Source: Thalassotalea sp. PP2-459 (GTDB lineage Bacteria > Pseudomonadota > Gammaproteobacteria > Enterobacterales > Alteromonadaceae). From it: 64,000 bases of DNA. Position numbers and translations under genes: made by a program. Numbering within the stretch: position 1 is the stretch's first letter; each line of letters starts with the position of its first letter. The stretch covers positions 62,001 to 126,000 of the forward strand of contig NZ_MKQD01000034.1 in assembly GCF_001913705.1 (NCBI RefSeq). Reading direction: 5' to 3'. This document shows positions 9,844 through 19,616 of this stretch, piece after piece. The notes beneath the pieces are model-generated. The model saw only the letters and a program-made list of their open reading frames with translations. It was not told the origin of the DNA and ran no database searches.

Positions 9844-11751
9844 ATGCAACATTCTAATAATAAATCATTGCCTATGTTAATTGCTGGCCCAATTTTAAGG
9901 CATGTATCTTCTACAGAAATCACGCTTTGGTTGGTAACATCTACACCGTGTTGTTTGTCATTATCGTTATTTACCGAGACTGAACAAGTATTTGAACAAC
10001 AATTAACGCAAGAGCAACACCAAACGATTGATATTGGTAAGCATGCCTATATACACCTAGTGACGTTAACAGATGTAGCGCTTAAAACTGAACAAAACTA
10101 TTATTATGACTTTACTTTTCATTATCAAACGCAGAACGAAAAACTCAGTGAAATAGCACCCGCTTTATTATATCAATCGCAGCAATATTGTAGCTTTACT
10201 GTACCTGATAAAGTAGAGCGTATGCTACATGGCTCATGCCGTAAACCGCACTTTCCTTCAGATGATGGATTAGCGCAAGTAGACGCGGTGATTGAGCAAA
10301 CAATTTCAACACCAACAGAACGACCTGCATTACTCATGATGTCAGGTGATCAGGTGTATGCTGATGATGTTGCAGGTCCAATGCTATCGGCAATACATCA
10401 GGTCATAGCTTTGCTTGGCTTATATGATGAAACATGGCAAGGGGCAGTGATTAACCACAGTCAGCAACTGTATGACAGTGAGTTCTGTTATTATCATCGT
10501 GAACGTTTACTGCCTCATACGCGAGCCAATGAAGCACTTTATGATAAGTTTTTTGCTGCAAGTAAAAAGCCCATTTTTACCTCGGTGAATGCTAAGAATC
10601 ACTTAGTCACCTTAGCTGAATGTTTTGCGATGTATTTATTGGTTTGGTCGCCGGCAATGTGGCGCTTAGTGGAATTTAATACGCCTGACTTATCAGCTGA
10701 CGATTTAGCAAAGTTTACCCAAGAACAGCAAATACTCACTGGTTTTCAACAAACATTACCACAAGTGGCTAGGGCACTAGCTCATATTCCAACGTATATG
10801 ATTTTTGATGATCATGATATTACTGATGATTGGAATTTAACCCGTGGCTGGGAAGAAGCGGCATACGGTCATCCTTTTTCTAAGCGAATTATTGGAAACT
10901 CATTAATCGCCTATTGGTTGTGCCAAGGTTGGGGGAATGCACCGAAAAAATTTACCGCGTTAAATAAAGAGGCAAATAAATATTTTGCTCAGGGATACTT
11001 ACAACTCGACGAACTGGTTGAACGCGTGCTTGATTGGCAAGACTGGCACTATAGTTTACAAACTACACCCAAAATAGTGGTGTTAGATACTCGTACGCAA
11101 CGTTGGCGTTCAGAAAGCCGCTCTTCTAAACCTTCTGGTTTAATGGATTGGGAGGCTTTGTCAGAAATGCAACAAGAGCTCATTAATGAGCCTCAAGTGA
11201 TACTCGTGTCAGCAGCACCAATATACGGCGTCAAGATGATTGAAACTATTCAACGTATTTTTACGTTTTTTGGTCAACCGTTAATGGTTGACGCAGAAAA
11301 CTGGATGGCACATAAAGGCACTGCTAATGTCATGCTAAATATTTTTAGGCATGTTAAAACACCGCCGGAGTTTATTATTTTATCTGGCGATGTACATTAT
11401 TCGTTTGTTTATGATGTTAGCCATCGTTTTCAGCGTAGCCAATCTAAAATTGTACAAATAACCAGTAGCGGTATTAAGAATAAGTTTCCTGATAAGTTAT
11501 TAAATGCCTTAGATAGATTAAACCGTGCTTTATATGGACCATATTCGCCGCTTAACTGGTTTACTAAGCGACGGAATATGAAAGTGAGAGTGCGTAAACC
11601 AAGTAACAGTAAAAAAGGGCTCACTTTAGTCAATGCGAGTGGCATAGGTGAAATACGATTAACACATGATGAACATATTGTTCAGGTAAATACGTTAACT
11701 GCATCAGGAGAAGCGATTCATTTTACCGTTGACAAAGATGAAGCATCGTAA
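9844..11751 (+). CDS. PhoD-like metallophosphatase family protein
   Basis: A 635-aa protein with PhoD/alkaline-phosphatase-D-like metal-binding blocks: HGSCRKPHFP near 125, MMSGDQVYADDVAGPM near 160, YMIFDDHDITDDW in the middle, and ILSGDVHYSFVYDV near the C-terminus. These give the Asp/His/Asn ligands of a dinuclear metallophosphoesterase fold. I see no signal peptide, so unlike secreted PhoD it may be cytoplasmic. Substrate unknown. It converges on the DUF885 peptidase with a possible shared hairpin between them. Confidence 0.82.
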   Translation: MQHSNNKSLPMLIAGPILRHVSSTEITLWLVTSTPCCLSLSLFTETEQVFEQQLTQEQHQTIDIGKHAYIHLVTLTDVALKTEQNYYYDFTFHYQTQNEKLSEIAPALLYQSQQYCSFTVPDKVERMLHGSCRKPHFPSDDGLAQVDAVIEQTISTPTERPALLMMSGDQVYADDVAGPMLSAIHQVIALLGLYDETWQGAVINHSQQLYDSEFCYYHRERLLPHTRANEALYDKFFAASKKPIFTSVNAKNHLVTLAECFAMYLLVWSPAMWRLVEFNTPDLSADDLAKFTQEQQILTGFQQTLPQVARALAHIPTYMIFDDHDITDDWNLTRGWEEAAYGHPFSKRIIGNSLIAYWLCQGWGNAPKKFTALNKEANKYFAQGYLQLDELVERVLDWQDWHYSLQTTPKIVVLDTRTQRWRSESRSSKPSGLMDWEALSEMQQELINEPQVILVSAAPIYGVKMIETIQRIFTFFGQPLMVDAENWMAHKGTANVMLNIFRHVKTPPEFIILSGDVHYSFVYDVSHRFQRSQSKIVQITSSGIKNKFPDKLLNALDRLNRALYGPYSPLNWFTKRRNMKVRVRKPSNSKKGLTLVNASGIGEIRLTHDEHIVQVNTLTASGEAIHFTVDKDEAS

Positions 11752-11779
11752 CCCTGTTTAAGTTAAGCAACTCTTATGC

Positions 11780-11808
11780 GAGCATATTCGCCGTAACGAA
11801 ATATGCTC
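11780..11808. terminator. Weak hairpin between convergent genes
   Basis: GAGCATATTCG (11780-11790) pairs with CGAAATATGCTC (11797-11808) with one bulged base. It lies between the stops of the phosphatase and the DUF885 gene. There is no good U-tract on either strand. Confidence 0.35.
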
Positions 11809-11818
11809 ATCGATATAT

Positions 11819-13564
11819 TTAAGCACTTTGTTTTTGTTGGTTAATCCAGTCTATTGTTAATTCTTCAAGTAGTGCCATTGGCAAGCTACCATTTTTTAAC
11901 AGTTGGTCATGGAAAGCGCGAATGTCGAATTTATCACCAAGTGTTTGCTCTGCTAATGCACGTAATTCACGGATTTTTATTTCACCAATTTTGTAAGCGA
12001 GAGCTTGAGCTGGCCAGCTAATATAACGATCAATTTGGGCGATTACATCTGCCATACTTAATGCCGTATTCTCAGCTAAATAATCGATGGCTTGTTGTCT
12101 GCTCCAGCCTTTGGCATGCATACCTGTATCAACTACTAATCGACAAGCACGCCATGCTTCATAGGTTAAACGGCCAAAATCGCTGTATGGGTCTTGGTAA
12201 AAGCCTATTTCTTTACCAAGTCGTTCTGAATATAATCCCCAACCTTCACCATAAGCCGCATGATAGAGGGTTTTACGAAACTCAGGCATATCAACTTCTT
12301 GTGCAATGGCACTTTGTAAATGATGTCCTGGCTCAGCTTCATGAAAGGTCAACGCTTCAAGTGTGTAAAGTGGCTGACTTTTTAAATCTTTAGTGTCAAT
12401 AAAGTAAGTGCCAGACGTTGTGCCACTACCATCTGAAGCAACATAATAAGCTCCGCCGTTTGGTGCTGGCTTAATATCAAACGTTTGACGTGGTAGCACC
12501 GAAAACCATTTTGGCAGTTGAGCCGCCATTTTACGGGTGATATAACTGGCTTTTTCGATTAAATCTCGTTCTGTATCAGTATAAAATTTTTCGTCTGTTC
12601 TTAAATAGGCAATAAAGTCTTTGAAGTTGCCATCAAAACCCACTTGCGAAATAATTGTCTCCATTTCACCACGAATACGTTTAACTTCATCTAAGCCAAG
12701 TTGATGAATATCATCCGCTTTCATGTTAGTTGTGGTATAAAACTCAATTAAATATTGATAGTAATCTTTACCCCCAGGTAAATCGCTAATACCGACGGTT
12801 TTACGACAGTTTGCCATGTATTTTTTAATAAAAAATTGATGGAATTTCTTATATTCAGGGATGACTTTTTCAGTAATGAGTTGACTGGTTTTTTTGGTAA
12901 AATAAGCCTTGTCTTGTGCTGAAAATGAAGCAGGCATGTTCGTTATTGGCCCATAAAAAACACTGTCTTTCGCTTGCTCAACAACATGTTTACTGATCGA
13001 TTGGTCATAACCTTCAAAAGATTGGCAATAATGCACGTGACCTTGCTTAATTGCTTGGGTGAGAGTGTTAATATGTTCTTGATTGTAACGTGGAAAATCA
13101 GCAAGGCTAATTAAATACTGTTGATAATCTTCCTTGGTTAAGAACGACATGTTTGCTGGCGCACCTGCGAAATAACTGTGGAACCCTGAGTAATAATTTA
13201 ACGGATAAAAATGATCAAGTTGTTGATAACTTTTGGCTTCTGTTTGGCGTTCATACTCAAAGAGTCGATAGGTCACTTGCTCGTCAGAAGTTAAGGCGTC
13301 TTGGTCAATTTTAGCTAAACGTTTCAGCAATTGTGCGTTATATTTTTCACGGCGATCTCTGCCCGCTTTCGACATTTCAGGCAATTTGCCATTCATGCGG
13401 AATGCGTCAGGGTCTTTTCTGAAGAAAATTTGTTCTTGGTTTGCTGTTTTCCAATGATCGTTGAGTAGTTGCGTAAAGGATTGAGAGGCAGTTTGTGCTG
13501 TTGCCGTGACACTTATGCCAAAGGCGATTACACTTGCAACAACAAGCTTATTTTTATTATTCAT
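11819..13564 (-). CDS. Secreted DUF885-family putative metallopeptidase
   Basis: DUF885 proteins resemble zinc carboxypeptidases or oligopeptidases. This 581-aa protein begins with a signal peptide (KLVVASVIAFGISVTATAQT), so it is exported. The probable zinc site is the conserved TFHEAEPGHHLQ, with a downstream GEGWGLYSERL segment typical of the family. The frame can start nine codons earlier, but ATG at 13564 is preferred because AGGATAA precedes it and the signal peptide then begins properly. Monocistronic on the minus strand. Substrate specificity cannot be inferred. Confidence 0.85.
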   Translation of the reverse strand: MNNKNKLVVASVIAFGISVTATAQTASQSFTQLLNDHWKTANQEQIFFRKDPDAFRMNGKLPEMSKAGRDRREKYNAQLLKRLAKIDQDALTSDEQVTYRLFEYERQTEAKSYQQLDHFYPLNYYSGFHSYFAGAPANMSFLTKEDYQQYLISLADFPRYNQEHINTLTQAIKQGHVHYCQSFEGYDQSISKHVVEQAKDSVFYGPITNMPASFSAQDKAYFTKKTSQLITEKVIPEYKKFHQFFIKKYMANCRKTVGISDLPGGKDYYQYLIEFYTTTNMKADDIHQLGLDEVKRIRGEMETIISQVGFDGNFKDFIAYLRTDEKFYTDTERDLIEKASYITRKMAAQLPKWFSVLPRQTFDIKPAPNGGAYYVASDGSGTTSGTYFIDTKDLKSQPLYTLEALTFHEAEPGHHLQSAIAQEVDMPEFRKTLYHAAYGEGWGLYSERLGKEIGFYQDPYSDFGRLTYEAWRACRLVVDTGMHAKGWSRQQAIDYLAENTALSMADVIAQIDRYISWPAQALAYKIGEIKIRELRALAEQTLGDKFDIRAFHDQLLKNGSLPMALLEELTIDWINQQKQSA

Positions 13565-13684
13565 CTTATTATCCTGATTAATAGGTATCACGATTTATTA
13601 TAAAGCATAAAATACCTAGGTATAATAAGCAGTATTCATTGGCGATAACAACTTAAAGTTTGCAAGTTTATATAAAGGAGCATT

Positions 13685-14191
13685 ATGCTTAAATTATCTC
13701 GTGCAGGTTGGAACAACGTCATTATTTTTGGGGTTTTGGCTTTTATTTTATTAATTAATGCCACCCATGAAAATGTCTTTACAGACGAGCAAGCGCTACA
13801 AAAAGATGACAGCTTTTTCCCAAACTCTGCGGTTATCTTAACCATGTCGTTAAATCAACAAGTCACCATCGAGCGTATAGGAAAAACATGGCGTGCTACT
13901 CCTGCGGTCATTGAGGGACAAGCGTTGGCGCAAATGATGCGCTCATGGCAGCAATTGTCAGTCGAGCCCACTACCCCCAATAATAATGTTGATCCGCAAT
14001 TATCGTTATTAGTGAGTATCGAGATATCAGGTCAAGATGAAGCAATAAACTTACGATTAAACGCACAAACTGATCAGTTGCTCATTTATCATCAACAAAA
14101 AGAACGTTGGTATGTATTACCCTTAGCGATGTATGATCAGCTTGTTCCACAAGAAATTTTCGGGTCAAAGTTATTAAATGATAATGCGTAA
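13685..14191 (+). CDS. Hypothetical membrane-anchored protein
   Basis: A 168-aa protein with one N-terminal membrane segment (VIIFGVLAFILLINA, about 12-26) and an otherwise soluble, presumably periplasmic domain. The segment VTIERIGKTWRATP followed by a helix and ERWYVLPLAMYDQL faintly recalls DUF4340-type beta domains, but I would not assign it. AAGGAG at 13676-13681 supports the ATG. It overlaps the following ATP-grasp gene by 14 bases and is probably co-transcribed with it and mutM. Confidence 0.75.
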   Translation: MLKLSRAGWNNVIIFGVLAFILLINATHENVFTDEQALQKDDSFFPNSAVILTMSLNQQVTIERIGKTWRATPAVIEGQALAQMMRSWQQLSVEPTTPNNNVDPQLSLLVSIEISGQDEAINLRLNAQTDQLLIYHQQKERWYVLPLAMYDQLVPQEIFGSKLLNDNA

Positions 14192-15083
14192 ATGTGCTTT
14201 TTTATCCATGGATTCGTTAGATGACTTTGAGTCTTACGATCACCTCGTTGAACCCCATTTGAATGCTTTAGGCTGGCAATTGGATACCATTTCATGGCGA
14301 AAAAAACAGGTGAATTGGTCAGACTATGAAGCAGTGATCATTAGAACGCCGTGGGATTACCAGCAAGACGAACAAGCTTTTTTAAACGTGCTAGCTGAAA
14401 TAGAGCAATCGAGCGCACATTTAGAGAACCCGTTAGAGATTGTGCGTTGGAATATTGATAAAATTTATTTGCAATCGTTAGAACTGCTCGGTGCAACCTT
14501 AGTGCCTACGTTGTGGCATTCACGATTAGCAGAACAATCTTTAACAGAACAAATGGTTGATGATTTTTTTGCACATTTTTCCTGCGCGCAATTGATTATT
14601 AAACCGAGAATTAGTGCTAATGCGGATAATACCTTTTGGCTCGATAGAGATTCCGCAAAAGCGCGGTTAATTCAACTAAATAAAACCTTCAGTAATCGTG
14701 ACTTTATGGTGCAGCCTTTTATGGAGCATATTTTAAATGAAGGTGAATATTCATTATTTTATTTTAACGGGCAATATAGTCACGCCATTTTAAAAACACC
14801 AAAAGAGCATGATTTTCGTGTTCAGGAAGAATTTGGCAGTCGGTTAACACAAATAACCCCTGAGCCAGCGTTGCTTAAAGCGGCACAAACGTGCATGGCT
14901 GCTATAGATAAGCTGCATGTTATGCCCTTGTATGCTCGTGTCGATTTTGTTCGTCATCAGCACGGGTTTGCATTAATGGAAGCAGAACTTATCGAACCCT
15001 CTTTATATTTTAATATGGATCAACAGGCCGCAAAACGTTTCGCTGATGCGTTTGTTGAACGTATGCACCAGTTAACCTTATAA
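14178..15083 (+). CDS. ATP-grasp family ligase-like protein
   Basis: A 301-aa protein with an ATP-grasp layout: an N-terminal pre-ATP-grasp domain (DYEAVIIRTPWDYQ), a lysine-containing segment LIIKPRISANADNT, VQPFMEHILNEGEYSLFYF as the hinge and acid cluster, and a metal-binding tail FALMEAELIEPSLYF. It resembles RimK/glutathione-synthetase-type ligases and the DcsG-like family, which join a carboxylate to an amine using ATP. The real substrate is unknown. It overlaps the upstream membrane protein and lies 9 bp before mutM. Confidence 0.8.
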   Translation: MIMRKCAFLSMDSLDDFESYDHLVEPHLNALGWQLDTISWRKKQVNWSDYEAVIIRTPWDYQQDEQAFLNVLAEIEQSSAHLENPLEIVRWNIDKIYLQSLELLGATLVPTLWHSRLAEQSLTEQMVDDFFAHFSCAQLIIKPRISANADNTFWLDRDSAKARLIQLNKTFSNRDFMVQPFMEHILNEGEYSLFYFNGQYSHAILKTPKEHDFRVQEEFGSRLTQITPEPALLKAAQTCMAAIDKLHVMPLYARVDFVRHQHGFALMEAELIEPSLYFNMDQQAAKRFADAFVERMHQLTL

Positions 15084-15092
15084 GAAGTTACT

Positions 15093-15917
15093 ATGCCTGA
15101 ATTACCCGAAGTAGAAGTATGTCGTTTAGGGATCAGCCCACATATTGATGGTCAAACCGTGAAAAAGGTGACTGTTCGTCATAAACAGCTGCGCTGGCCG
15201 ATCCCCGAAGAAGTATTATTGCTCAACGGGTTAACTGTATTGGCGGTTAATCGACGGTCTAAATATTTATTAATAGAATTTACTACAGGAACCTTAGTAT
15301 TACACCTGGGAATGTCAGGAACCATACGTGTTATTGATGAACATACTCCTGTGGCAAAACATGATCACTTCGACCTAGCTTTTACACATGGCAAGGTATT
15401 ACGATTAAATGATCCAAGGCGGTTTGGCGCGGTATTATGGTTGGCTGATCATCAGGATGAACAAGGGCTTTTTACTCGTTTAGGGCCAGAGCCCTTAAGT
15501 GATGCGTTTGCATCGGGGTATTTATTCGAAAAAGCAAAAAACAAACGAGTGGCAATAAAATCATTTTTAATGAATAACCATGTTGTTGTGGGTGTGGGGA
15601 ACATTTATGCCAATGAAGCGTTGTTTTTAGCAGGTATATCGCCGCTGACAATCGCAGGTGATATTAGCGAGCAACATTATGACCGATTAACTGATATCAT
15701 CAAGCAGGTACTCGCAGCAGCCATTGAGCAAGGTGGTACCACGCTCAAAGACTTTACCCAAGCTGACGGAAGACCGGGCTATTTTGCGCAAAAATTGTTG
15801 GTTTATGGCCGAAGCGGTAAGCCTTGCGTAAATTGCCAAACGCCTTTACATGAAGTCAGGCAATCTAATCGCAGCTCGGTATTTTGTCCTCAATGCCAGC
15901 CAGTAGTGAGCGTATAA
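15093..15917 (+). CDS. mutM: Formamidopyrimidine-DNA glycosylase MutM (Fpg)
   Basis: Bifunctional base-excision enzyme that removes 8-oxoguanine and formamidopyrimidines and nicks abasic sites. The N-terminal catalytic block is MPELPEVEV (Pro2 nucleophile, Glu3). The helix-two-turn-helix region contains VVGVGNIYANEALF. The C-terminus is a complete four-cysteine zinc finger (CVNC then CPQC). Its 274 aa is normal for Fpg. Gene order mutM close to coaD and waaA is widespread in gammaproteobacteria. Converges on the lipoprotein gene with a five-base gap. Confidence 0.97.
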   Translation: MPELPEVEVCRLGISPHIDGQTVKKVTVRHKQLRWPIPEEVLLLNGLTVLAVNRRSKYLLIEFTTGTLVLHLGMSGTIRVIDEHTPVAKHDHFDLAFTHGKVLRLNDPRRFGAVLWLADHQDEQGLFTRLGPEPLSDAFASGYLFEKAKNKRVAIKSFLMNNHVVVGVGNIYANEALFLAGISPLTIAGDISEQHYDRLTDIIKQVLAAAIEQGGTTLKDFTQADGRPGYFAQKLLVYGRSGKPCVNCQTPLHEVRQSNRSSVFCPQCQPVVSV

Positions 15918-15922
15918 TCAGT

Positions 15923-16363
15923 TTACTGGTTAGAGGTTTCTTCTTCCGGTGGGTTTTTTATCGCAAATATTACATCTTCTTGTTCTGATGTGATCGGGTA
16001 AATTTTTTCAATGCGACAATTTAATGCTGGTTGCCCCGGTATTCCTATAGAATCAAATTTTGCGTGCAGTGAAGAGTCCATTGAGCGCTCTAATTTGATG
16101 GTATGTGCCCAACGAATATCTGAACAATAACCTAATAACTCTATTAAGTATTTACGTTTTGGCGATGAAGTTAATACAAGAAACTCATCAGAAATACTAT
16201 TCCAACCATGAAAACGAAATGATGTAACGCGATCAACAGCGGTCATGTCATTAGCCGTAATATAGTGGCGTATATCGGTATTCATCTGTGTTAGATTGGT
16301 TGAACGATTGGCACAAGCAGTGATTACTGTTAATAACAAAAGAATGACACTGTGCTTAAACAT
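15923..16363 (-). CDS. Putative lipoprotein (DUF6491-like)
   Basis: A 146-aa protein with a lipoprotein signal peptide (VILLLLTVITAC, acylated Cys about residue 17), so probably envelope-anchored. The mature part has RVTSFRFHGWNSISDEFLVL and a pair of conserved-looking cysteines, a pattern I associate with DUF6491 proteins; this assignment is tentative. Function unknown. It lies 23 bp downstream of coaD on the same strand, so the two may share a transcript. Confidence 0.7.
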   Translation of the reverse strand: MFKHSVILLLLTVITACANRSTNLTQMNTDIRHYITANDMTAVDRVTSFRFHGWNSISDEFLVLTSSPKRKYLIELLGYCSDIRWAHTIKLERSMDSSLHAKFDSIGIPGQPALNCRIEKIYPITSEQEDVIFAIKNPPEEETSNQ

Positions 16364-16386
16364 ATAAATTCTCCTTTAGGGAATCG

Positions 16387-16887
<501 letters not shown>

Positions 16888-17057
16888 TCAAAGGTAATGT
16901 TTATTTTAGTCAGCAATTACATGGAAGACAACACAGGCTTATGCATTATCTGTCTTGACTATGACAAGTACAACTTAAAGTATTTACTCGAATATCTTTA
17001 CCTCGAGTAATTTTTGATAGTATGATGTTAAAATTGAGCAATTAACAAAGCAATCTA

Positions 17058-17720
17058 ATGAGCATGAAAACCCGTGATAAAATAATTCAAGCCAGTATCG
17101 AGTTATTTAATGAGCAAGGAGAGCGAAACGTAACCACCAACCATATTGCTGCTCATTTAGGTATTAGTCCAGGTAATCTTTATTATCATTTTCGCAATAA
17201 AGAAGACATTATTTTGTCGATTTATGAAGAATATGCTCGTAACTTGCTTCTTGAAACCTTTCCACAAGTCAACCCGAATACTAAGCCGCTTGATACTATT
17301 ATTTTATATATGGATGCCGTATTTCAGGCGTTAATGAAGTTTCGCTTCTTTTATGCAAACCTACCGGTACTTTTGGCAAAAAGTCCACAGCTTCATGAAA
17401 AGTATGTAGAAGTTCAACATACCATTTCGCAACGGTTAAGCGAGATGCTTATCGCGTTACGTGATGCTGATATGATGACTTTTGCCGATGATGAATTGGC
17501 TGATATTGTTAGTATTTTACGTTTGATAAATACCTTTTGGTTAAGTTTTTATCAAACGCAAAATGAAAACACTGAAATAAATGATTCTGTATTTTTAGAT
17601 GGTGTTTTAAAAATATTAGTCATGATCAGGCCGTATATTACAGAATCAGCGATGAATGACTTTTTAACGGCTAAAGCTATGTATCAGAAACGACATAGAG
17701 ATGCGTTAGCGGTAGCTTAA
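17058..17720 (+). CDS. TetR/AcrR family transcriptional regulator
   Basis: A 220-aa one-component regulator. The N-terminal helix-turn-helix is clear: RDKIIQASIELFNEQGERNV, then NHIAAHLGISPGNLYYHFRNKEDI. The remainder is an all-helical ligand/dimerisation domain. The ATG at 17058 could be replaced by the ATG two codons later. Neighbours on both sides face the other strand (coaD divergent, kdkA convergent), so the target is not obvious, although autoregulation is common in the family. Confidence 0.9.
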   Translation: MSMKTRDKIIQASIELFNEQGERNVTTNHIAAHLGISPGNLYYHFRNKEDIILSIYEEYARNLLLETFPQVNPNTKPLDTIILYMDAVFQALMKFRFFYANLPVLLAKSPQLHEKYVEVQHTISQRLSEMLIALRDADMMTFADDELADIVSILRLINTFWLSFYQTQNENTEINDSVFLDGVLKILVMIRPYITESAMNDFLTAKAMYQKRHRDALAVA

Positions 17721-17750
17721 CACGTGAAGTTACCGCTATATTTAGATTTA

Positions 17751-18515
17751 TTACGCTAAATAGCCGGTTAATAGCGCCTTCCAGAATTCATTCTGCCAAT
17801 TAAAACTGCTGTTTAATTGTTTTTCTTTATTGAATGATCTGAGTAAACGATTCATATTTGCTTGCTGCCATTTGCGCTCTGGCGTTCTTTGTTCACCGCG
17901 GTCAAAATCGATTAACCAAATTTTATCGTTGTTATCGATTAAGATGTTGTGTGCGTTTAAGTCATGATGATAAATACCATGATGATGAAACTGTCTGAGG
18001 CAGCTGCCAATCTTTTGCCATTGCAGATGGCTTATTGCTTCGCACTTCAATATTGCAACTAAGTCTTTTGCTTGTGCTATGCGTTCTGTCAAGATGTCTG
18101 CTTGGTAAAGCAACCCATGCTTTTTGACCTGGATGGCGACTGGTCTAGGAGCAGGTAATGATAATGCTTGCAGTTTTTTCAGTAATGAAAATTCACGTGC
18201 CGCACGGGTATTTTGATGACCAGTAAAGAAATAGCTGTCATGAATTAGCTTGCCAATTAAACCACCACGATAATAGTGTTTTAATACCCACTGATCTTTA
18301 TGATGTTGCACAAAATATGTTGTACCTCTACCTTGTGCTGTGCCAATTACAGCGTTTTGCTCTTGCCAATAGCTTGGAGTAAGCATTGTAGGGGAGAAAG
18401 TCTCAATTTTATTTGCATCGTACAGGCAAAAAATATTACCTTGCTGGAAAGGTTTTTCATCACAGGGTTTTACAATTGTGGAAGGGTTCAAGATAATAGC
18501 GCCTAATATAAACAT
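17751..18515 (-). CDS. kdkA: 3-deoxy-D-manno-octulosonate (Kdo) kinase KdkA
   Basis: Inner-membrane-associated kinase that phosphorylates Kdo in LPS made with a single Kdo residue. Protein-kinase-like motifs: RGGLIGKL glycine region, the catalytic loop IYHHDLNAHNILID, and the metal-binding WLIDFDRGE. The frame extends 13 codons further upstream, but ATG 18515 avoids overlap with the divergent glycosyltransferase start at 18543, giving 254 aa, near the family length. It lies with the heptosyltransferase and waaA, so an LPS-core role fits. Confidence 0.88.
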   Translation of the reverse strand: MFILGAIILNPSTIVKPCDEKPFQQGNIFCLYDANKIETFSPTMLTPSYWQEQNAVIGTAQGRGTTYFVQHHKDQWVLKHYYRGGLIGKLIHDSYFFTGHQNTRAAREFSLLKKLQALSLPAPRPVAIQVKKHGLLYQADILTERIAQAKDLVAILKCEAISHLQWQKIGSCLRQFHHHGIYHHDLNAHNILIDNNDKIWLIDFDRGEQRTPERKWQQANMNRLLRSFNKEKQLNSSFNWQNEFWKALLTGYLA

Positions 18516-18542
18516 TCTATCTACTATTGTGGTGATTCCTTT

Positions 18543-19613
18543 ATGCCGGGTCAATTAGCAGCACCAAAAACTTTATGTATTTTACGTCTTTCAGCGATCG
18601 GTGATGCTTGCCATGCTGTTGCGATGGTTCAACAAATCCAAAAGCAGTATCCAGATATTAAGATCACATGGGTCATTGGCAAAGTTGAGGCAATGTTACT
18701 TGATAAATTACCAGGCGTAGAGTTTGTTGTTTTTGATAAATCAGCAGGATTGAGTGGCTATCGTCAGCTTTCACAGGCATTTAAAGGACGAAAATTTGAT
18801 GTGCTTTTACATATGCAAGTAGCATTAAGAGCCAGTCTTGCTAGTTTATGTATTCCGGCAACAACTAAAATAGGTTTTGACCGCCAGCGCGCGAAAGAAG
18901 GGCAGTGGTTATTTACAAATAAACGTGTTGAGCCGCTTGAACAACCACATGTGTTAGATGGTTTTTTAGGTTTTGCTCAAGCAATAGGGGTAAATGTTGA
19001 AAAACCGACGTGGAACATGCCGCTTAGCGACGAAGATTTATTATGGGTAAGTGAAAAAATAGCGACGGATAAACCCATTGCGGTGATTTCACCTGCAGCC
19101 AGTAAAGTAGAACGAAATTGGCATGTTGAAGGTTATAGTAAAACGGCAGATCATTTATCAGCATTAGGTTTTCAAGTGGTGTTATGTGGCGGGCCTACTA
19201 CGGTTGAAACGTTATTGGCACAACAAATAGAAAGTCAAAGCCAACACACGCTATGTAATTTGGTAGGGCAAACCACATTAACACAATTGTTATCCGTTTT
19301 AAAATTAGCACATTTAGTGATCGCGCCAGATACTGGTCCAGCTCATATGGCGGTTACTGTTGGCACACCTGTGATAGGGCTTTACGCACACTCTAACCCA
19401 CATCGAACAGGGCCTTATTATTATCAGCATTATGTTGTTAGCTGTTATCAGCATAATGTACAGCAACAATATGGCAAACCTTTAGCAAAACTACCTTGGG
19501 GTATTCGAGCAAAAGGTAAGTTATTAATGAATGGTATTTCGGTGGCACAAGTAAAAGATAAAATTAGACAATTAATCGCTGATCATTACCCAGAAATGGT
19601 AGGAAGTGAATAG
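18543..19613 (+). CDS. Glycosyltransferase family 9 (LPS heptosyltransferase-like)
   Basis: GT-B glycosyltransferase of family 9, most likely adding L-glycero-D-manno-heptose to the LPS inner core from ADP-heptose. The N-terminal LRLSAIGDACHAVAMVQQIQ and the C-terminal donor-binding APDTGPAHMAVTVGTPVIGLYA are standard. Length 356 aa. I cannot decide between heptosyltransferase I and II types by eye. It is divergent from kdkA and convergent with waaA (three-base gap). Confidence 0.88.
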   Translation: MPGQLAAPKTLCILRLSAIGDACHAVAMVQQIQKQYPDIKITWVIGKVEAMLLDKLPGVEFVVFDKSAGLSGYRQLSQAFKGRKFDVLLHMQVALRASLASLCIPATTKIGFDRQRAKEGQWLFTNKRVEPLEQPHVLDGFLGFAQAIGVNVEKPTWNMPLSDEDLLWVSEKIATDKPIAVISPAASKVERNWHVEGYSKTADHLSALGFQVVLCGGPTTVETLLAQQIESQSQHTLCNLVGQTTLTQLLSVLKLAHLVIAPDTGPAHMAVTVGTPVIGLYAHSNPHRTGPYYYQHYVVSCYQHNVQQQYGKPLAKLPWGIRAKGKLLMNGISVAQVKDKIRQLIADHYPEMVGSE

Positions 19614-19616
19614 CGA

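Noticed and set aside
12061-12393. Plus-strand frame of 110 codons
   Set aside because: Lies wholly antisense inside the DUF885 peptidase gene, whose frame is clearly coding.
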